Shown: piece by piece, positions 31,075-34,412 of the stretch
Layout: the number at the start of each line of letters is the position of its first letter
How positions within the stretch are numbered: the first letter of the stretch is position 1
DNA from: an uncultured Bacilli bacterium
GTDB lineage: Bacteria; Bacillota_I; Bacilli_A; RF39; UBA660
Assembly: GCA_947632625.1 (NCBI GenBank)
Contig: CANRPZ010000003.1
Location: forward strand, 1-34,412
Direction: 5' to 3'
Length of the DNA: 34,412 bases
Translations under genes and position numbers: made by a program
The notes under the pieces: generated by a model
What the model saw: the letters and a program-made list of their open reading frames with translations, nothing else
Databases searched by the model: none
Told to the model about the DNA's origin: nothing

Positions 31075-34000
31075 ATGGAAGAAGAATTAGAACGTTTTTT
31101 TAAAAGTATTCATTTTGAAGCAAAGGATACGGATTTTCAAAAGGCCTATGTAAAAAAAGTTATCTATTTAAAACAAAAAGATGTTTTTGAAATTTATTTA
31201 CATTTAGAAAAAGTCCTACCAATTTCTACAGCAAAAGCCTTATTTGAAGCTGCTAAAAATAAAATAAATCAAGTAAAAGATTGTGTTATTTATTTAGAAT
31301 ATGAAAAAGTTTGTAATGAGGATGTTTTGTTATACTTAAAAGATATTTTAAAAGATCTTACTAAAAAAAGACCTTCTTTGGTTAATTTATGTGATTCTTT
31401 GATTTCTATTGAAGATGAAATTATTACCATTGATGTCTCTACTAAATTAGAAGAACAAGAGGTTAAAAAAGAGGGTAAGAATATTACTACAAAACTTTTT
31501 CTATATGGTTTAGGAGAATTTGAATTAACGAGTAAGGTAAATGAAGAGTTAAATAAAGAATTAAATGATGAGATAAAAAAGGATTTAGTAAAAGAAATTC
31601 CTAATGAATTACCAATTAGTAAAGAGATAAATACAGCACTATCAATTGAAGGGGAAATAAGTTCTATTTCTAATATTTTAGGGGATATGAAAAACGTTAT
31701 TGTAGAAGCTTATGTGTTTGGTATAGATTCTATGGAACATGAAAAAATTAATATTATTACTCTAAAAATAAGTGATAAAACCAATAGTTTACTTGCCAAA
31801 CTATTTAAAAAAGATAAAAATGAATATAAAAATGCTTTAAAAGATTTTAAAATTGGAAATTGGTATCGTATTCAAGGAAAAGTAGAATTTGATACGTTTA
31901 GTAAAGATTTAGTTTTATCCATTCGCCGTTATGAACAAATAGAATCTAAAGATAATGTAATAAGGGAACAAACAGATACTCCTAGAGTAGAATTACATAC
32001 GCATACGATGATGAGTGCTATGGATGGGGTAATCGATGCCAAGACTCTTGTAAAACATGCTATTAAAATTGGTCAAAAAGCCGTTGCTGTAACGGACCAT
32101 AACTGTGTTCAAGCTTTTCCAGATCTTTATCATGCTGTTTGTGATGCGAATAAAGGTAAAGAGGAAAGTGAGCATTTTAAAGTTCTATATGGAGCTGAAA
32201 TGAATGTTGTAAATGATGATGTGGACATTATTTTTAATAATCGTACCTATAATCTATTAGAAGATACTTATGTCGTATTTGATACCGAAACGACTGGTTT
32301 TTATGCTGGAAGCGACCAAATGATTGAAATTGGTGCAGTCAAAATTAAAAATGGTAAAATTATTGATCGATTTGATGAACTTATTGATCCAAAAAGACCG
32401 ATTCCTAAAAAAATTACGGAACTTACCTTTATAACGGATGAAATGGTAAGTGGTAAAGATACCGAAGAAAATGTTACAAAAAGATTTTTAGAGTGGGCCC
32501 AAGATTTTCCTATGGTTGCACACAATGCAAAATTTGATATTTCTTTTATGCGCGCGGCTTGTAATAAGTATAATTTAGGTGAATTTGATAAAACCGTTTT
32601 AGATACGATGAGTATGGCTCGTATGTTACATCCCGAATGGCCAAATCATAAACTCCAAACGCTAACAAAAAGGCTAGATATTCCATGGGATGAGGAAAAA
32701 CACCATCGAGCTGATTATGATGCCGAAGGAACGGCTTTAGCTTTTTATAAAATGGCTAAAACTTTCTATGATCAAAATATAAGTACAACAGATGATATTT
32801 TAGCTAATATTGATATGGAATCTTTAGTACGTTTTGCTTATCCTTTTCATGCGACAATGATTGCGCAAGATAGAGAAGGTTTAAAAAATTTATTTAAAAT
32901 TATTTCTATTGCCAATACCAAATATTTATATAAAAATGAACAACCAAAGATTCCAAGAAAGGAAATCGAAAAATTACGTAAAGGCTTGTTTATTGGTTCC
33001 GGTTGTATTAATGGAGAGATTTTTGAAAAAGCTGGAAGCAAAGAAGATGAAGAACTTGTAAACATGATGAGTTTTTATGATTATATTGAGGTTCAACCGA
33101 TTAGTGCTTTTTCGCATTTAATTGGTGCAGGAGCTAAATTTCAAACAACCACGCAAGCCGAAGAATATTTAAAACGTATTATTAGGGTTGCTAAAGAAGC
33201 AGGAAAACCAGTTGTTGCAACGGGTGATGTACACAACTTAACAAAAGAAGATAAAATCTATCGAGAAATTATTATTAATCAAAAATTTAACGGAAAACTC
33301 CATCCTTTAAAAAGAAAAGGATTGGAAATCCCTAATCAATATTTGAAAACAACGGAAGAAATGCTTGAAGATTTTAAATTTTTAAGTGATGAAGAAGCTT
33401 ATGAAATCGTAGTTGAAAATCCCAACAAAATTGCTAGTCAAGTGGAAGAAATTGAGGTAATTATCGATACACCAAATCCATTCGCTCCTAGAATTGAACA
33501 TTCAGTGGAAACGATGATCGAGCTTGTATATGAAAAGGCCGATTTGTTGTATGGTAATCCTTTACCTATTAATATAGAAGAGCGACTTGCAAAAGAACTT
33601 TATGGGGATGCTTTAATCAAAGCTTGTAAAACAGAAAAAGAAGAGGAAAAAGAAGCCTATGCCCTTGTTCATGAAACTATTTTAAAAGGAAAAGAAGCCG
33701 TTAAAGATATGGTAAAAAAACATTTAGAAGAAGAGGGTACAGAGGAAGAATTAGATAAAATGGCATATAAAAAGCTAGGTGGTATTATTGGAGCAAATTA
33801 TGACGTTATTTATTTGATTGCTCAAAAATTGGTGAAACACTCAAATGATGAAGGCTTTTTAGTCGGTTCTCGAGGATCCGTCGGTTCTAGTTTCGTTGCC
33901 AATATGATGGGAATTACAGAGGTGAATAGTCTCCCAGCTCATTATCGTTGTCCTAAATGTAAATTAAGTATTTTTAATGATGAAGATGGGACATCTCTTG

Positions 34001-34412
34001 GGGTTAAATATTCTTGTGGTTTTGATTTGCCGGATAAAAAGTGTCCTAATTGCGGATCTAAAATGGATAAAGATGGCCATGATATTCCATTTGAAACATT
34101 CCTTGGATTTAATGCCGATAAAGTTCCTGATATCGATTTAAATTTCTCTGATTTAAACCAAGCAAGTGCGCATGAATATACGAAAGTTTTGTTTGGTGTT
34201 GATAATGTGTATCGTGCCGGAACCATAGGTACAGTTGCAGATAAAACGGCTTTTGGTTATGTAAAAGGGTATTGTGAAGAAAAAGGTATTATCATGCGTA
34301 ATATTGAGGTTGAGCGTTTAGCTATTGGTTGTACTGGTTGTAAAAGAACGACTGGTCAACACCCAGGAGGAATTGTTGTTATTCCTGATTATATGGAGGT
34401 ATGTGATTTTAC
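31075..34412 (+). CDS. polC: DNA polymerase III PolC, 3' end cut by the window
   Basis: Main replicative polymerase of Firmicutes. Shine-Dalgarno AAAGGAG before ATG 31075; 1,112 codons are present and the frame is still open at the window end. Order: N-terminal domains and OB fold (to about 300), PHP with intact metal residues (ELHTHTMMSAMDG from 306, VTDHN), a DEDDh proofreading exonuclease inserted in PHP (FDTETTGF with Asp403, AHNAKFD, HHRADYD), the second half of PHP, a zinc-binding region with CPKC (959-962) and CPNC, and the palm motif PDIDLNFS (from 1018). Typical full length is about 1,440 aa. Co-transcribed with dnaE, an unusual tandem; in Bacillus polC follows rseP-proS instead. Confidence 0.97.
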   Translation, partial: MEEELERFFKSIHFEAKDTDFQKAYVKKVIYLKQKDVFEIYLHLEKVLPISTAKALFEAAKNKINQVKDCVIYLEYEKVCNEDVLLYLKDILKDLTKKRPSLVNLCDSLISIEDEIITIDVSTKLEEQEVKKEGKNITTKLFLYGLGEFELTSKVNEELNKELNDEIKKDLVKEIPNELPISKEINTALSIEGEISSISNILGDMKNVIVEAYVFGIDSMEHEKINIITLKISDKTNSLLAKLFKKDKNEYKNALKDFKIGNWYRIQGKVEFDTFSKDLVLSIRRYEQIESKDNVIREQTDTPRVELHTHTMMSAMDGVIDAKTLVKHAIKIGQKAVAVTDHNCVQAFPDLYHAVCDANKGKEESEHFKVLYGAEMNVVNDDVDIIFNNRTYNLLEDTYVVFDTETTGFYAGSDQMIEIGAVKIKNGKIIDRFDELIDPKRPIPKKITELTFITDEMVSGKDTEENVTKRFLEWAQDFPMVAHNAKFDISFMRAACNKYNLGEFDKTVLDTMSMARMLHPEWPNHKLQTLTKRLDIPWDEEKHHRADYDAEGTALAFYKMAKTFYDQNISTTDDILANIDMESLVRFAYPFHATMIAQDREGLKNLFKIISIANTKYLYKNEQPKIPRKEIEKLRKGLFIGSGCINGEIFEKAGSKEDEELVNMMSFYDYIEVQPISAFSHLIGAGAKFQTTTQAEEYLKRIIRVAKEAGKPVVATGDVHNLTKEDKIYREIIINQKFNGKLHPLKRKGLEIPNQYLKTTEEMLEDFKFLSDEEAYEIVVENPNKIASQVEEIEVIIDTPNPFAPRIEHSVETMIELVYEKADLLYGNPLPINIEERLAKELYGDALIKACKTEKEEEKEAYALVHETILKGKEAVKDMVKKHLEEEGTEEELDKMAYKKLGGIIGANYDVIYLIAQKLVKHSNDEGFLVGSRGSVGSSFVANMMGITEVNSLPAHYRCPKCKLSIFNDEDGTSLGVKYSCGFDLPDKKCPNCGSKMDKDGHDIPFETFLGFNADKVPDIDLNFSDLNQASAHEYTKVLFGVDNVYRAGTIGTVADKTAFGYVKGYCEEKGIIMRNIEVERLAIGCTGCKRTTGQHPGGIVVIPDYMEVCDF

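Noticed and set aside
1-34412. CRISPR arrays, tRNA or rRNA genes, insertion sequences
   Set aside because: No regularly spaced repeats, cloverleaf-like segments, rRNA motifs or transposase products were seen on either strand.

Overview
The window is a chromosomal segment from a very AT-rich, spore-forming member of the Firmicutes (Bacillota). It has Gram-positive features: PolC plus DnaE replicases, class B sortase, RNase J, SpoIVA, SpoIIGA/SigE and SigG. Low GC, short intergenic spacers and the style of its surface proteins resemble uncultured gut Bacilli of the RF39/'Mollicutes-like' type, but that placement is inference. Tryptophan is TGG, and prfB is present with a TGA-dependent frameshift, so TGA is a stop here (code 11, not the Mycoplasma code).

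Layout. 1-2193: accessory-looking genes (KilA-N protein cut by the window edge, an unknown protein, a RibD-C/DHFR-like reductase). 2194-6913: prfB with its programmed +1 frameshift, then tilS and ftsH (overlapping by 11 nt). 6938-12337: a surface island between ftsH and spoIVA. It holds a membrane-anchored C-type-lectin/FGE-like protein interrupted at a G10 tract near its 5' end and carrying a GC-rich, adenine-poor 3' end like the variable repeat of a diversity-generating retroelement (DGR) target; a glycosyltransferase-TPR protein; a class B sortase on the minus strand; and a divergent secreted protein with an NPQTG sorting signal. 12378-18713: spoIVA, hup, cdsA-rseP, ftsA-ftsZ. 18775-21866: spoIIGA-sigE-sigG, dut, and a YlmC/YmxH-like gene. 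21908-24769: lspA-rluD, a possible small minus-strand membrane protein, and a rhomboid protease. 24878-28095: a degenerate RNase J, a small helical protein, and a CDP-alcohol phosphatidyltransferase fused to an HD domain. 28157-34412: dnaE followed by polC (cut by the window end).

How the parts fit. ftsA/ftsZ, spoIVA, spoIIGA-sigE and sigG cover division and the mother-cell/forespore programme. FtsH, RseP, LspA, SpoIIGA and the rhomboid form a rich set of membrane proteases. The island genes would act at the cell surface: a lectin-like displayed protein that can be switched (G tract) and possibly diversified (DGR), a glycosyltransferase, and a sortase with its likely substrate.

The most notable signals are: (i) the G10 tract plus the DGR-like variable region in one gene, with no reverse transcriptase in the window; (ii) an 18-bp hairpin burying the sigG ribosome-binding site just before its ATG; (iii) a hairpin between the prfB Shine-Dalgarno and its start; (iv) unusual fusions or degenerations (FtsH with a Rho-N/SAP-like tail, CDP-alcohol transferase-HD, RNase J with lost metal ligands, sortase with a large cytoplasmic domain). 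No rRNA, tRNA, CRISPR array or insertion sequence was recognised.
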